Below, one piece after another: positions 36,546-45,125 of a DNA stretch of 64,000 bases; the stretch's first letter is position 1; each line of letters opens with the position of its first letter. This DNA is from an uncultured Flavobacteriaceae bacterium. GTDB taxonomy: Bacteria > Bacteroidota > Bacteroidia > Flavobacteriales > Flavobacteriaceae. The position numbers and the translations under genes were made by a program. The stretch covers positions 62,001-126,000 of the forward strand of contig CALHGE010000020.1 of NCBI GenBank assembly GCA_938029725.1. The letters are read 5' to 3'. The notes below the pieces were generated by a model. The model did no database searches. It was not told the DNA's origin and was given only the letters and a program-made list of their open reading frames with translations.

Positions 36546-37129
36546 TGATTGTTGGATTAACTGGAGGAATAGGTAGTGGTAAAACAACCGTGGCCGGTTT
36601 TTTTAAAGAATTGGGTGTGCCGGTTTATAACTCTGATAAAGAGGCGCGTAAATTAATGAAGAATTCAAAAAAGGTAAAAAAAGCCATAATTGAACTTCTT
36701 GGCGAAGATGCATATAAGGGCAAAAAGTTAAACAAAACACACATTTCTGATAGAATTTTCACTAATGAAAAATTACTTCAAAAGTTAAATTCAATTGTGC
36801 ATCCAGCGGTTCGAAATCATTTTTTGAAATGGAAAAATAGGCAAGATGCGCCTTATGTAATTCAGGAAACTGCTTTGGTTTTTGAAAATAATTCACAAGA
36901 TTTTTATGATAAAATAATTTTGGTAGTTGCTCCGAAGGCCTATAGAATACAAAGGGTCGCGCGGCGTGATGGCATTTCTGAACAACAAATTAAAAATCGC
37001 CTGAGAAACCAATTAGAAGACCGTGAAAAAATACCATTAGCCCATTATGTTATCGATAACACTGAGTTGTTAGAAACTCAAAAAAAAGTAAAAAAAGTAC
37101 ATACGACACTATTAGGTTTTAGTCAGTAG
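36545..37129 (+). CDS. coaE: Dephospho-CoA kinase (194 aa)
   Basis: CoaE phosphorylates dephospho-CoA, the last step of coenzyme A synthesis. The P-loop GLTGGIGSGKTT is at 4-15, the DKEARKL segment follows, and the LID region has RRDGISEQQIKNRLRNQ. The length is normal. Its start overlaps the upstream stop by one base. The link with coaBC about 5.6 kb upstream on the same strand puts two of the CoA genes in one block. Cytosolic. Confidence 0.95.
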   Translation: MIVGLTGGIGSGKTTVAGFFKELGVPVYNSDKEARKLMKNSKKVKKAIIELLGEDAYKGKKLNKTHISDRIFTNEKLLQKLNSIVHPAVRNHFLKWKNRQDAPYVIQETALVFENNSQDFYDKIILVVAPKAYRIQRVARRDGISEQQIKNRLRNQLEDREKIPLAHYVIDNTELLETQKKVKKVHTTLLGFSQ

Positions 37130-37210
37130 TCTCGATTTTTTTAACATTTCTGTTAAGGTTTGGTTAAAGACTTAATTTGATAGAGGTATAATCTTTAAAT
37201 TAGCGCAAAG

Positions 37211-38788
37211 ATGAATAAAAGATTGTTTGTTCTTTTGGTAATCTTAATGAGTCTCTCACTTATTGGAATAATTTTCGTTCAATTTTATTGGATAAAAAAG
37301 TCTGTTGAAGACAAAGAAGAGCAATTTTCCAATGCAGTTACTGAGGTTTTAAATAAGGTTACTGATAAGATAGAAGGAAGGGAGCAGAAGGATTATTCTG
37401 ATCGCTATTTGAATCAAAAAGATAGCATTGGCGAATTGAAAGACGCCAATTACACGAACATCATGTTTGGGTATCGTGACTTTGATTCTAATGAGCTACG
37501 AGTATATGAGCATGGTATCTTAGAAGAAGATTACAACATTCCCTACACGTTCTTTGACACTGGCGGTAGTGATACAACTACTATTAAGAGTTATACTAGC
37601 AAGCGTACCACTACGGTTTTGAAAGAAGAGTTTGGTTTAGATGGTAAGGAATACCGTTTGACTCCAATTCAAAAATTCAATAAAATAGGAGGCTTAAGCG
37701 CAATAGAAAAAGCACAATATGAAGATATTTTTAGTGAATTTGCTAAGAAGGTTCCTATTCATCAGCGGGTTTCTAAACAAGAAATAGAGCTTTTATTGAA
37801 TCGGGAGCTTAAAAATAGAAGTATTGATACAGAGTATGAATACGGAGTTTATAGCAATGGTTTACCAACAAAAGTAAAATCTAAAGGGTTTAAGTATAAA
37901 GAAAAAACTTTTTATAAAGCCCCAATTTTTGTGGATAGCGAAGGCGGTTCTAACTTTTCTCTTTTGATTTCTTTTCCAGAGAAAAAGAAATTTTTGATTA
38001 GTTCAATTCTTGGCTTGGCAGTTTTATCGCTCTTATTCACATTGGTAATTGTAGCGTCTTATTCTGGAGCGATTTATCAATTGATTCGACAAAAACAGAT
38101 TTCTGAAATTAAATCTGATTTTATCAATAACATGACGCATGAGTTTAAAACCCCGATTGCAACTATAAACTTGGCGGTGGAGGCGATTAAAAACCCTAAG
38201 GTAATTGATGACAAAGAAAAGGTGATGCGTTATTTACAAATGATTCGAGATGAAAATAAGCGAATGCACGCCCAAGTTGAAAATGTGTTGCGTATTTCGA
38301 AACTTGAAAGGAATCAGTTAGATATTAGTAAGGATAGGGTAGATGTTCACGACATAATACAAGATGCAATTGCTCATGTAGAGCTTATCGTTGCTGACCG
38401 CGGTGGATATATAGAGACTCATTTAGATGCTAGTAGAAGTGAGGTTTTGGCAAATGAGATGCATTTCACGAATGTGATTGTAAATGTATTGGATAACGCG
38501 GTCAAGTATTCAGTAGAACCGCCTAAAATCGATTTGTATACCGAGTTAGTGAAAAACAATATCATTATAAAAGTACAAGACCAAGGAGCAGGAATGAGTA
38601 AGGCGGTGCTGAAGAAAGTTTTTGAGAAATTTTACCGTGAACACACGGGTAATATACATAATGTAAAAGGGCACGGATTAGGGCTCTCTTATGTGAAAAA
38701 AATAATAGACGATCATCAAGGTGAGGTTTATGCAGAAAGTGAAAAAGGAACAGGAAGCACTTTTTATATTAAACTGCCTTTAATTTAA
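37211..38788 (+). CDS. Membrane sensor histidine kinase, RprX-like (525 aa)
   Basis: Two membrane segments (about 6-28 and 262-285) enclose a periplasmic sensor of roughly 230 residues. The HisKA box MTHEFKTPIATIN places the phosphorylated His at 310; the N box (NVIVNVLDNAVKYS), G1 (DQGAGMS) and G2 (KGHGLGLSYV) are all present. It ends 5 bases before the response regulator gene. This pair resembles the RprX/RprY system known in Bacteroides and related bacteria, which responds to envelope or redox stress; the assignment is by likeness of architecture and gene context, not proof. Confidence 0.9.
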   Translation: MNKRLFVLLVILMSLSLIGIIFVQFYWIKKSVEDKEEQFSNAVTEVLNKVTDKIEGREQKDYSDRYLNQKDSIGELKDANYTNIMFGYRDFDSNELRVYEHGILEEDYNIPYTFFDTGGSDTTTIKSYTSKRTTTVLKEEFGLDGKEYRLTPIQKFNKIGGLSAIEKAQYEDIFSEFAKKVPIHQRVSKQEIELLLNRELKNRSIDTEYEYGVYSNGLPTKVKSKGFKYKEKTFYKAPIFVDSEGGSNFSLLISFPEKKKFLISSILGLAVLSLLFTLVIVASYSGAIYQLIRQKQISEIKSDFINNMTHEFKTPIATINLAVEAIKNPKVIDDKEKVMRYLQMIRDENKRMHAQVENVLRISKLERNQLDISKDRVDVHDIIQDAIAHVELIVADRGGYIETHLDASRSEVLANEMHFTNVIVNVLDNAVKYSVEPPKIDLYTELVKNNIIIKVQDQGAGMSKAVLKKVFEKFYREHTGNIHNVKGHGLGLSYVKKIIDDHQGEVYAESEKGTGSTFYIKLPLI

Positions 38789-38793
38789 ATTTT

Positions 38794-39504
38794 ATGGAAG
38801 CGATAAACAAGAAAATTCTTTTAGTGGAGGATGACCCAAACTTTGGTATCGTACTGAAGGATTATTTGTCAATGAACGATTTTGACGTTGTTTTGGCAAA
38901 AAATGGAATGGAAGGCTTTGAAAAATTCAAGAAGGATAATTATGATATTTGTATTCTAGATGTGATGATGCCTTATAAGGATGGATTTACCTTGGCCAAA
39001 GAGATACGTGAGAAGAACGAAAATGTTCCCATTGTATTCCTTACTGCTAAGACCATGAAAGAAGATGTATTAAAAGGCTATAAGGCTGGCGCAGATGATT
39101 ATTTAAACAAGCCTTTTGATTCAGAGGTGTTGTTGATGAAGTTAAGGGCGATCCTACAAAGAAAAGCTTCAAACACTTTAGCAGATAGTAGAAAATTTGA
39201 ATTCCAGATTGGTGGTTTTCATTTGAACTCAAAACTTCGGTTTTTAAAATATAAAGAAACGGATTCTATCAAGCTGTCACCGAAAGAGAATGAGTTGTTA
39301 CGTCTATTAGCACTGCATGAAAATGATTTGATGCCAAGAGAATTAGCGCTTACAAAGATATGGAGAGATGATAACTACTTTACTTCAAGAAGTATGGATG
39401 TATATATCGCTAAACTAAGAAAGTATCTAAAAGTTGATGATACTGTTGAAATTTTGAATATTCACGGTGAAGGATTTAGGCTTGTTGTAAAGACTGAATC
39501 GTAA
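38794..39504 (+). CDS. OmpR-family response regulator, RprY-like (236 aa)
   Basis: The receiver domain has the acidic VEDDPN pocket, phosphoacceptor Asp56 in CILDVMMP and the K in NKPFDSE. A winged-helix OmpR/PhoB DNA-binding domain follows (about 135-235: LSPKENELLRLLALHEND, SRSMDVYIAKLRKYL). It is the partner of the adjacent histidine kinase and ends just before a strong bidirectional terminator. Confidence 0.92.
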   Translation: MEAINKKILLVEDDPNFGIVLKDYLSMNDFDVVLAKNGMEGFEKFKKDNYDICILDVMMPYKDGFTLAKEIREKNENVPIVFLTAKTMKEDVLKGYKAGADDYLNKPFDSEVLLMKLRAILQRKASNTLADSRKFEFQIGGFHLNSKLRFLKYKETDSIKLSPKENELLRLLALHENDLMPRELALTKIWRDDNYFTSRSMDVYIAKLRKYLKVDDTVEILNIHGEGFRLVVKTES

Positions 39505-39521
39505 CATTGCGTTTACAAACT

Positions 39522-39553
39522 AAAAAGCCTTGGTCCTAAATCAAGGCTTTTTT
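39522..39553. terminator. Bidirectional terminator between response regulator and miaA-gntK
   Basis: AAAAAGCCTTG at 39522-39532 pairs with CAAGGCTTTTT (39542 on). The A run on one side and T run on the other let it stop transcripts of both convergent genes. It overlaps the stop codon of the miaA-gntK gene at 39541. Confidence 0.88.
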
Positions 39554-40953
39554 GTTTTATATAGTGCGACAATTTTTGAAGTTATCTCTAAGGGGGTCTT
39601 TAGAATAGAAATCGTGATTGCCTTTGTGGGTGCTTCAAGCGTATCAAATTGTGATTGTAGTAAGCCTGCGGGCATAAAGTGATCTTTTCTTTGCTGTAAC
39701 CTTTCAGATATTTCTTCGAAAGTGCCTTCCAAATACACGAACTCCAATTGATTGGTTATTTTTTGACTTAAAATTTCTCTGTACCTTTTTTTTAGGGCAG
39801 AACATGCGATAATTAGACCTTTATTTTTATGCGCTACGAGCAAAGCATTCAAGCGCTCAAGCCAGGCCTTTCGGTCTTGATCGTTTAAAGGAATGCCCGC
39901 TGCCATTTTTTTTACATTAGCTTCGGAATGGTAATCGTCTCCATCAAAGAAGGGAATATCAAATTCTTTTGCTAAGCGTTTTCCTATGGTGCTCTTTCCG
40001 CAACCAGAAACTCCCATAACACAAATAATAGGAGTTGTATGCATTGAATGAATGTGCTTTTCTACTTTATCAATAACCTCAGCGGCTTTAGTTTCAAAAT
40101 CAACCCAAAGGGTATTCTCATTTTTTTTAAACCAAGTCAATTGGCGTTTTGCAAATCTACGCGTGTTTTTTTTGACTTCAGATAGGGCAAAATCTAGTTC
40201 CCATGCTCCATCAAAATGTTTAAACATTTCTTTATAACCTACGGTTTGTAAGGCGTTGAGTTCTTTGTGATGATAAAGAGATTTGGTTTCTTCTAGAAGT
40301 CCACCTGCTAGCATTAGGTCTACTCTGCGATTGATGCGGTCGTATATAATTTCTCTATCTGCAGTAATTCCGACACTGCAAATATCAAATGGTCTTTTTG
40401 GTTTTACTTTACGAATAAAAGAGGAGTAGGGTTTTCCAGAACCGATACAAACTTCCAGGGCACGAATCAAGCGATGTGGATTTTCTAAATCTACTTGTTC
40501 GTAGTAAGATGCATCTAAGGTTTTAAGTTGCTCTTGTAAACGAATTAAGCCATGCTCTTGCAATTCGGCATTCAAGCGTAAACGTATTTCTGGGTTTATT
40601 TTAGGAAAATAGTCTAAGCCTGTCGTAACCGCATCTACATATAACCCACTACCACCAACGAGAACGACCACATTTGTTTTTTGAAAAAGAGTTCTCAGTA
40701 GCAGTAAAGCTTCCTTTTCGAAGTCTCCTACGGAATATGATTCTTGAATACTTTTATGTTGTATGAAATGATGTTTGGCGCTTTGAAGTTCTTCATCTGT
40801 AGGTACGGCGGTTCCGATTCGCATTTCTTTATAGAACTGACGAGAATCTGCCGAAATAATGTCTGTTTTAAAATGCTGCGCTAAGGCAATAGCTAATTTT
40901 GTTTTTCCTATGGCCGTTGGCCCAACAACTGAAATAAGTGTTTTTTTTATCAC
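39541..40953 (-). CDS. MiaA tRNA dimethylallyltransferase fused to gluconokinase (470 aa)
   Basis: Residues 1-about 300 are MiaA, which puts an isopentenyl group on A37 of tRNAs: Walker A GPTAIGKT at 11-18, ISADSRQFY, LVGGSGLYVDA, PHRLIRALEV and RRFAKRQLTWF. Residues 309-470 are a shikimate-kinase-like gluconokinase: P-loop GVSGCGKST at about 314-322, GDDYHSEANVKKM, CSALKKRYR and HFMPAGLLQSQFDTLE. No stop separates them and the linker is minimal. The junction has an ATG at 40044 that might act as an internal start. The start chosen is GTG at 40953: GGAGG lies 6 bases before it and GTGA overlaps the upstream stop. MiaA alone is normally about 300 residues. Confidence 0.9.
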   Translation of the reverse strand: MIKKTLISVVGPTAIGKTKLAIALAQHFKTDIISADSRQFYKEMRIGTAVPTDEELQSAKHHFIQHKSIQESYSVGDFEKEALLLLRTLFQKTNVVVLVGGSGLYVDAVTTGLDYFPKINPEIRLRLNAELQEHGLIRLQEQLKTLDASYYEQVDLENPHRLIRALEVCIGSGKPYSSFIRKVKPKRPFDICSVGITADREIIYDRINRRVDLMLAGGLLEETKSLYHHKELNALQTVGYKEMFKHFDGAWELDFALSEVKKNTRRFAKRQLTWFKKNENTLWVDFETKAAEVIDKVEKHIHSMHTTPIICVMGVSGCGKSTIGKRLAKEFDIPFFDGDDYHSEANVKKMAAGIPLNDQDRKAWLERLNALLVAHKNKGLIIACSALKKRYREILSQKITNQLEFVYLEGTFEEISERLQQRKDHFMPAGLLQSQFDTLEAPTKAITISILKTPLEITSKIVALYKTKKP

Positions 40954-41780
40954 AATTCGCCTCCACAATTAAAACAGTGCGATGCGTCGTCACGATGACC
41001 TTCTAAAGAGCAAGAGGGACAAGATTGTGTGTTTAGATGTATCTCGTCTTCTTTTGAGCCATGTCTTGCGAATTCCGCTGTTACTATTCCAGTAGGTACT
41101 GCAATTATGCCATAACCCATGATCATTACGATAGTAGCGATTAACTGGCCCAGACTGGTTTGCGGAGCGATATCACCGTAGCCGACAGTTGTAAGAGTGA
41201 CAATAGCCCAGTAAATACTTCTCGGAATACTTGTAAAACCTGCGCTGTCATCTTCAATTAGATACATAACAGTTCCCATGATTACAGACAATATGAGAAC
41301 TACATAAATAAAAACAGCGATTTTTGCTCGACTCGCTTTAAGTGCCTTGCTGAGTTGAGAGGCCTCACCAAGAAACTGAACTAGCTTTAAAATTCTAAAA
41401 ATACGTAATAAGCGAAGTGCACGAACAGCTAATAAAACTTGAGAGCCTGCAAATATGTATGAAATATAAAGCGGAATTGTAGAAACAAAATCAATGATAC
41501 CATAAAAGCTGAAAATATATTTAAAAGGTTTTTTTATACTGATTACTCTTGCAATATATTCTATGGTAAAGAAAATGGTAATGACCCATTCTAATATGAG
41601 TAATATGCTATGATACTTCGCGTCAATATCTTTAACACTCTCTAGCATTACGAGAATAACGCTTACAATAATTAAAATAAAAAGTACAATATCAAACCAT
41701 TTACCCAAAGGTGTATCGGCTTCATAGATCATCTCATGAAGTTTGCTCTTAAAGCCTTGTTTTGATTTTTCCCTTTTCAA
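40950..41780 (-). CDS. Voltage-gated-type K+ channel (ion transporter) with C-terminal zinc ribbon (276 aa)
   Basis: Six membrane segments are seen, with an S4-like arginine-rich stretch RALRLLRIFRILK at about 120-132 and the K+ selectivity filter TVGYGD at 198-203, preceded by the pore helix. The C-terminus after S6 has two CxxC pairs (C254/C257 and C269/C272: CPSC and CFNC), a zinc-ribbon-like tail. This tail is not part of the standard channel core, so it may sense metal or redox state, or help tetramer assembly. It is upstream of miaA, with a 4-base overlap, and 10 bases downstream of the exonuclease gene. Inner membrane. Confidence 0.88.
   Translation of the reverse strand: MKREKSKQGFKSKLHEMIYEADTPLGKWFDIVLFILIIVSVILVMLESVKDIDAKYHSILLILEWVITIFFTIEYIARVISIKKPFKYIFSFYGIIDFVSTIPLYISYIFAGSQVLLAVRALRLLRIFRILKLVQFLGEASQLSKALKASRAKIAVFIYVVLILSVIMGTVMYLIEDDSAGFTSIPRSIYWAIVTLTTVGYGDIAPQTSLGQLIATIVMIMGYGIIAVPTGIVTAEFARHGSKEDEIHLNTQSCPSCSLEGHRDDASHCFNCGGEL
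40951..40964 (-). promoter_or_regulatory. Strong ribosome binding site and GTGA overlap that fix the miaA start
   Basis: On the minus strand GGAGG at 40964-40960 lies six bases before a GTG at 40953, inside the last codons of the channel gene, whose TGA overlaps it (GTGA). Canonical Shine-Dalgarno sequences are rare in this phylum, so this one decides the start over the TTG at 40968. Confidence 0.6.
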
Positions 41781-41790
41781 CGTTCTTAAT

Positions 41791-43158
41791 TTAAAGTTCT
41801 ATAATCTTCCTGACGCGTCGTTTTCTTAGATATGATTCTATGATATGAATGGTGTTCGCATTACTTTTCATAGGGGTAATTATTGATTCTAAGATATGAA
41901 TATTATTTATTTGATGATTTAAATCGTAAAAGCCCATGCCTTTAAATTCTCCATTTTGAATCAAAATAGCGCTATACTCACCCACTTCGCGACCCTTATC
42001 CACAATAATACAGTTTTTATATGGTAAAGAGACGGTCTTTAAAGCTTCGAACGTTCTTTGATTATATACCTCAACATCTTCTTTTTGAATACAGGCTCCA
42101 TTACAATTGCCTTCGTCGTATTTGGAGCAATTGGTTTTAGCATTAGAAAGTCCGTTCAACTTATCACATAAATTAAAGTCTTTGGAGACTTTAAAAAGCA
42201 AATTTTTAGCACTGGCATTGCTCGTACAAGTAGTAACTAAACCAGCACTTCCTTTTGCATTTACTGCGGCGGTATATAACTGCACATAGCCATCTTCCGA
42301 AGCGCTTTGATACAGGCCGTGAGAAAATAGTTTTGGTTTTACCTTTTGATTAAATTTTGGGGTATTTCGTTTTAATTCTTCATTCTCTTTTAAGAGCGCT
42401 ACTAATTCGCTCCCTGTTTTTTCAAAGGTGACTTTTTTGGTTTCTTTTTGAAGTTTGCGAGCTTTATCTCCACTTTTGGTAAAATGTTGATTTACCCTTT
42501 TTTTAATATTATTACTTTTTCCTAGCAAAATAATTTCCCCGTCTTTATTATGCATGTAATAAACTCCGGTCTCTGACGGTAGGGTGTCAACAATATCTAA
42601 TTGACGAATAGATAGCTCTCCCAGAGTTTCAGCTCGAACTACAGTCTTGATAATTGACTTATCTAGATCTTTGGCTAACAATAATTTAAATAACTTTAAA
42701 GTGGCTAGTGCATCACCATTGGCTCGGTGTCTATCACTTACGGCAATGCCTAATGAACGCACCAATTTACCTAAACTATACGACTCCGCATCGGGTAATA
42801 ATTTTTGAGATAATTCAACTGTGCAAAGTGTTTTTCTTTCAAAATTATAGCCTAACCTTCTAAACTCTGTTCTTAAGATACGGTAATCGAATTGTGCATT
42901 ATGAGCAATGATTACAGCGCCCTCAGTTATTTCTACAATGCGCTTGGCAACTTCGTGAAATTTAGGAGCTGTTTGTAGCATTTTATTGTTGATGCCGGTG
43001 AGCTTGACAACAAAAGGTTGGATGTCTTTCTCAGGATTAACTAAAGAGATGAATTTGTCTACAACCTCGTGGCCATCGTATTTATGGATTGCAATTTCAG
43101 TGATGCCTTCCTCATTATATTTTCCTCCGGTAGTTTCAATATCTAGTACGACGTACAT
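41791..43158 (-). CDS. DnaQ-like exonuclease fused to a GIY-YIG (UvrC/Cho-like) nuclease (455 aa)
   Basis: Residues 1-165 are a DEDDh 3'-5' exonuclease: DIETT (Asp6, Glu8), HNAQFD (H86, D91) and HRANGD (H144, D149). Residues about 190-275 are a GIY-YIG domain (TGVYYMHN, LLGKSNN, RVNQHF). Four cysteines at 331, 344, 352 and 356 (C-x12-C-x7-C-x3-C, with GNCNGACI) resemble the UvrC cysteine cluster. Family members in Actinobacteria and Bacteroidota are called epsilon-like/UvrC fusions; a role in DNA repair or excision is inferred. It is encoded in the minus-strand block between yggS-like and the channel. Confidence 0.88.
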   Translation of the reverse strand: MYVVLDIETTGGKYNEEGITEIAIHKYDGHEVVDKFISLVNPEKDIQPFVVKLTGINNKMLQTAPKFHEVAKRIVEITEGAVIIAHNAQFDYRILRTEFRRLGYNFERKTLCTVELSQKLLPDAESYSLGKLVRSLGIAVSDRHRANGDALATLKLFKLLLAKDLDKSIIKTVVRAETLGELSIRQLDIVDTLPSETGVYYMHNKDGEIILLGKSNNIKKRVNQHFTKSGDKARKLQKETKKVTFEKTGSELVALLKENEELKRNTPKFNQKVKPKLFSHGLYQSASEDGYVQLYTAAVNAKGSAGLVTTCTSNASAKNLLFKVSKDFNLCDKLNGLSNAKTNCSKYDEGNCNGACIQKEDVEVYNQRTFEALKTVSLPYKNCIIVDKGREVGEYSAILIQNGEFKGMGFYDLNHQINNIHILESIITPMKSNANTIHIIESYLRKRRVRKIIEL

Positions 43159-43198
43159 GTAAGGTGTTTTATAGAACAGACGCTATTTTGCAATTCTA

Positions 43199-43858
43199 CT
43201 AGTGTATATTTCTAGCTCCAAAGATACTACTTCCAATGCGTACCATATTACTACCTTCTTCGATAGCTATTTGATAATCACCGCTCATGCCTGTCGAGAG
43301 AATACTAAGGGTTTCTATTTTTTCTTCAAGCGAATTGTAAAGAGTTTTTAACTGTTTAAACTCCCTTCGAATTTGCTCTTGATTAGTTGTAAAAGTAGCC
43401 ATTCCCATAAGTCCGACCACGCTAATGTTCTCTAATTGTTGAAACTCATCGGAGGCAATCATGGTATGAAGTTCGTTTTTATCTAATCCAAATTTGGTAT
43501 CCTCTTCTGCGATATGTATTTGTAATAAACAATCGATAACACGATTGTGTTTTTTAGCTTGTTTGTCGATTTCCTTGAGTAATTTGAAAGAATCAACGCC
43601 GTGAATCAGAGAAACAAATTCAGCCATATACTTGACTTTGTTGCGCTGTACATGACCAATCATATGCCATTGAATATCTTTCGGCATAACTTCCCATTTC
43701 TGAGTCATCTCTTGAATTTTATTCTCACCAAAAATTCTTTGTCCTATCTCATATGCTTCCAGTAAATCGGAGACAGGTTTTGTCTTAGATACCGCAACAA
43801 GTGTCACTTCTGAAGGAAGCGATGTTTTTATTTCTTTTAATTTTTCCTTGATAGACAT
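43199..43858 (-). CDS. YggS-family PLP-binding protein (219 aa)
   Basis: The N-terminus VTLVAVSKTKPVSDLL carries the PLP-lysine; GENKIQEM, WHMIGHVQRNK and LSTGMSGDYQIAIEEGSNMVRIGSSIFG are the family's signature segments. The product homologous to YggS/PLPBP keeps pyridoxal 5'-phosphate and amino-acid pools balanced and has no known enzyme activity. The length of 219 residues is normal. It lies 31 bases downstream of DUF1015 and 40 upstream of the exonuclease gene. Confidence 0.93.
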   Translation of the reverse strand: MSIKEKLKEIKTSLPSEVTLVAVSKTKPVSDLLEAYEIGQRIFGENKIQEMTQKWEVMPKDIQWHMIGHVQRNKVKYMAEFVSLIHGVDSFKLLKEIDKQAKKHNRVIDCLLQIHIAEEDTKFGLDKNELHTMIASDEFQQLENISVVGLMGMATFTTNQEQIRREFKQLKTLYNSLEEKIETLSILSTGMSGDYQIAIEEGSNMVRIGSSIFGARNIH

Positions 43859-43889
43859 AAATCTATTTAATTATATTAAAACCAGTTGG

Positions 43890-45125
43890 CTACAATTCAT
43901 AAATTGCCAAGCCACTACGTAATTTTGGTTCGATATAGGTGCTCTTTGGGGGCATTACTAAGCCCGCATCTGCAATAGCTTTAATCTCAGAAATCGTTAT
44001 GGGCACCAGGCTAAATCCAACAGCATATTTACCTTTATCTATTTCATCTTTCATTTTGATGACGTTGTGTTTACCAGAGCCATACTGAATGCGTTTGTTT
44101 TTTCGCAAGTCATAAATTCCTAAAATCGGTTCTAAGATGGTTTTAAAAAGTATTTGGGTATCCAATTCACTTAAAACATCAGTGAACTGGTATACTTTTT
44201 TACGGAGGTACAAGGAATAAAATTCACCATCTAAATACATGCTAAAATGATGTTTTTTAGTGGGTCTGTAGTCTATATTTCCTTGGTTTTCAATGCGATA
44301 AAATTCATCTAAACGTATTAAAAATTCTTCTTTACGAAGTCCGTTCAAATCTTTTACCATTCGATTGAACTCATAAATGCGTATTTCAGATTCGGGAAGT
44401 AAATAGCTCATAAAATAGTTATAGGGCTCTTTTCCTGTATGTTGTGGGTTTTTCTTTTCGGCATTCTCCGCCAATAAATTAGAGGAGGCACTTCTATGAT
44501 GACCATCAGCAATGTATAGTGAATCGACTTCTTGAAACGATTTTTGAATGTTACGAATCGTTTTAGCATCAGAAATAGGCCATAAACGATGAGTTATTTT
44601 ATCTCTGGTGGTAAAATGATACTCAGCCTTGGCGAGCATTTCCTTTTTTAAAATGGAGGCGATGGCTTCATTATCAGCATAGGTCATTAAAACCGGCTCT
44701 GCATTGAACTTTACCGTTTCTAAATAGTTGGCAAAAAGTTTCTCTCTACGTTGTAAAGTATTTTCGTGTTTCTTTATTTGATCATCGCGATATTCTTGAA
44801 CACTTGTGCCGCAGAAAAGCCCCGTAAAGGTTGTGTTTCCCTTTTGCATCTGATAGAGGTAAAATGAATTTTCTGTGTCTTTTAGAAAAACTGCATCCTC
44901 TAAAAATTCAAGGTACCGGTTATGAACTAACTTAAAACGCTCCTGTCCAGAGACGCTTTTGGCGTATTTATATCCCGGATTTATAATATGTAAAAAGGAG
45001 AATGGATTAAAGTCAAGTACTGAATTTAATTCTCTTTTCGAATACTGTTGATACGAACGAGAGGCCACTAAACTAACTATGTCAGTAGCTGGTCGTATGG
45101 CTTTAAATGGTTTTATAATTGCCAT
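43890..45125 (-). CDS. DUF1015 family protein (411 aa)
   Basis: Conserved DUF1015 segments are seen: IIKPFKAIRPATD at the N-terminus, YADGHHRSAS-type ADGHHRS at about 210-216 (a likely catalytic or phosphate-binding motif) and a C-terminal VMPPKSTYIEPKLRSGLAIY. Related archaeal proteins phosphorylate serine with ADP, while bacterial members lack a settled function. It directly abuts the dehydrogenase gene, with no spacer, so translation coupling is likely. Cytosolic. Confidence 0.88.
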   Translation of the reverse strand: MAIIKPFKAIRPATDIVSLVASRSYQQYSKRELNSVLDFNPFSFLHIINPGYKYAKSVSGQERFKLVHNRYLEFLEDAVFLKDTENSFYLYQMQKGNTTFTGLFCGTSVQEYRDDQIKKHENTLQRREKLFANYLETVKFNAEPVLMTYADNEAIASILKKEMLAKAEYHFTTRDKITHRLWPISDAKTIRNIQKSFQEVDSLYIADGHHRSASSNLLAENAEKKNPQHTGKEPYNYFMSYLLPESEIRIYEFNRMVKDLNGLRKEEFLIRLDEFYRIENQGNIDYRPTKKHHFSMYLDGEFYSLYLRKKVYQFTDVLSELDTQILFKTILEPILGIYDLRKNKRIQYGSGKHNVIKMKDEIDKGKYAVGFSLVPITISEIKAIADAGLVMPPKSTYIEPKLRSGLAIYEL

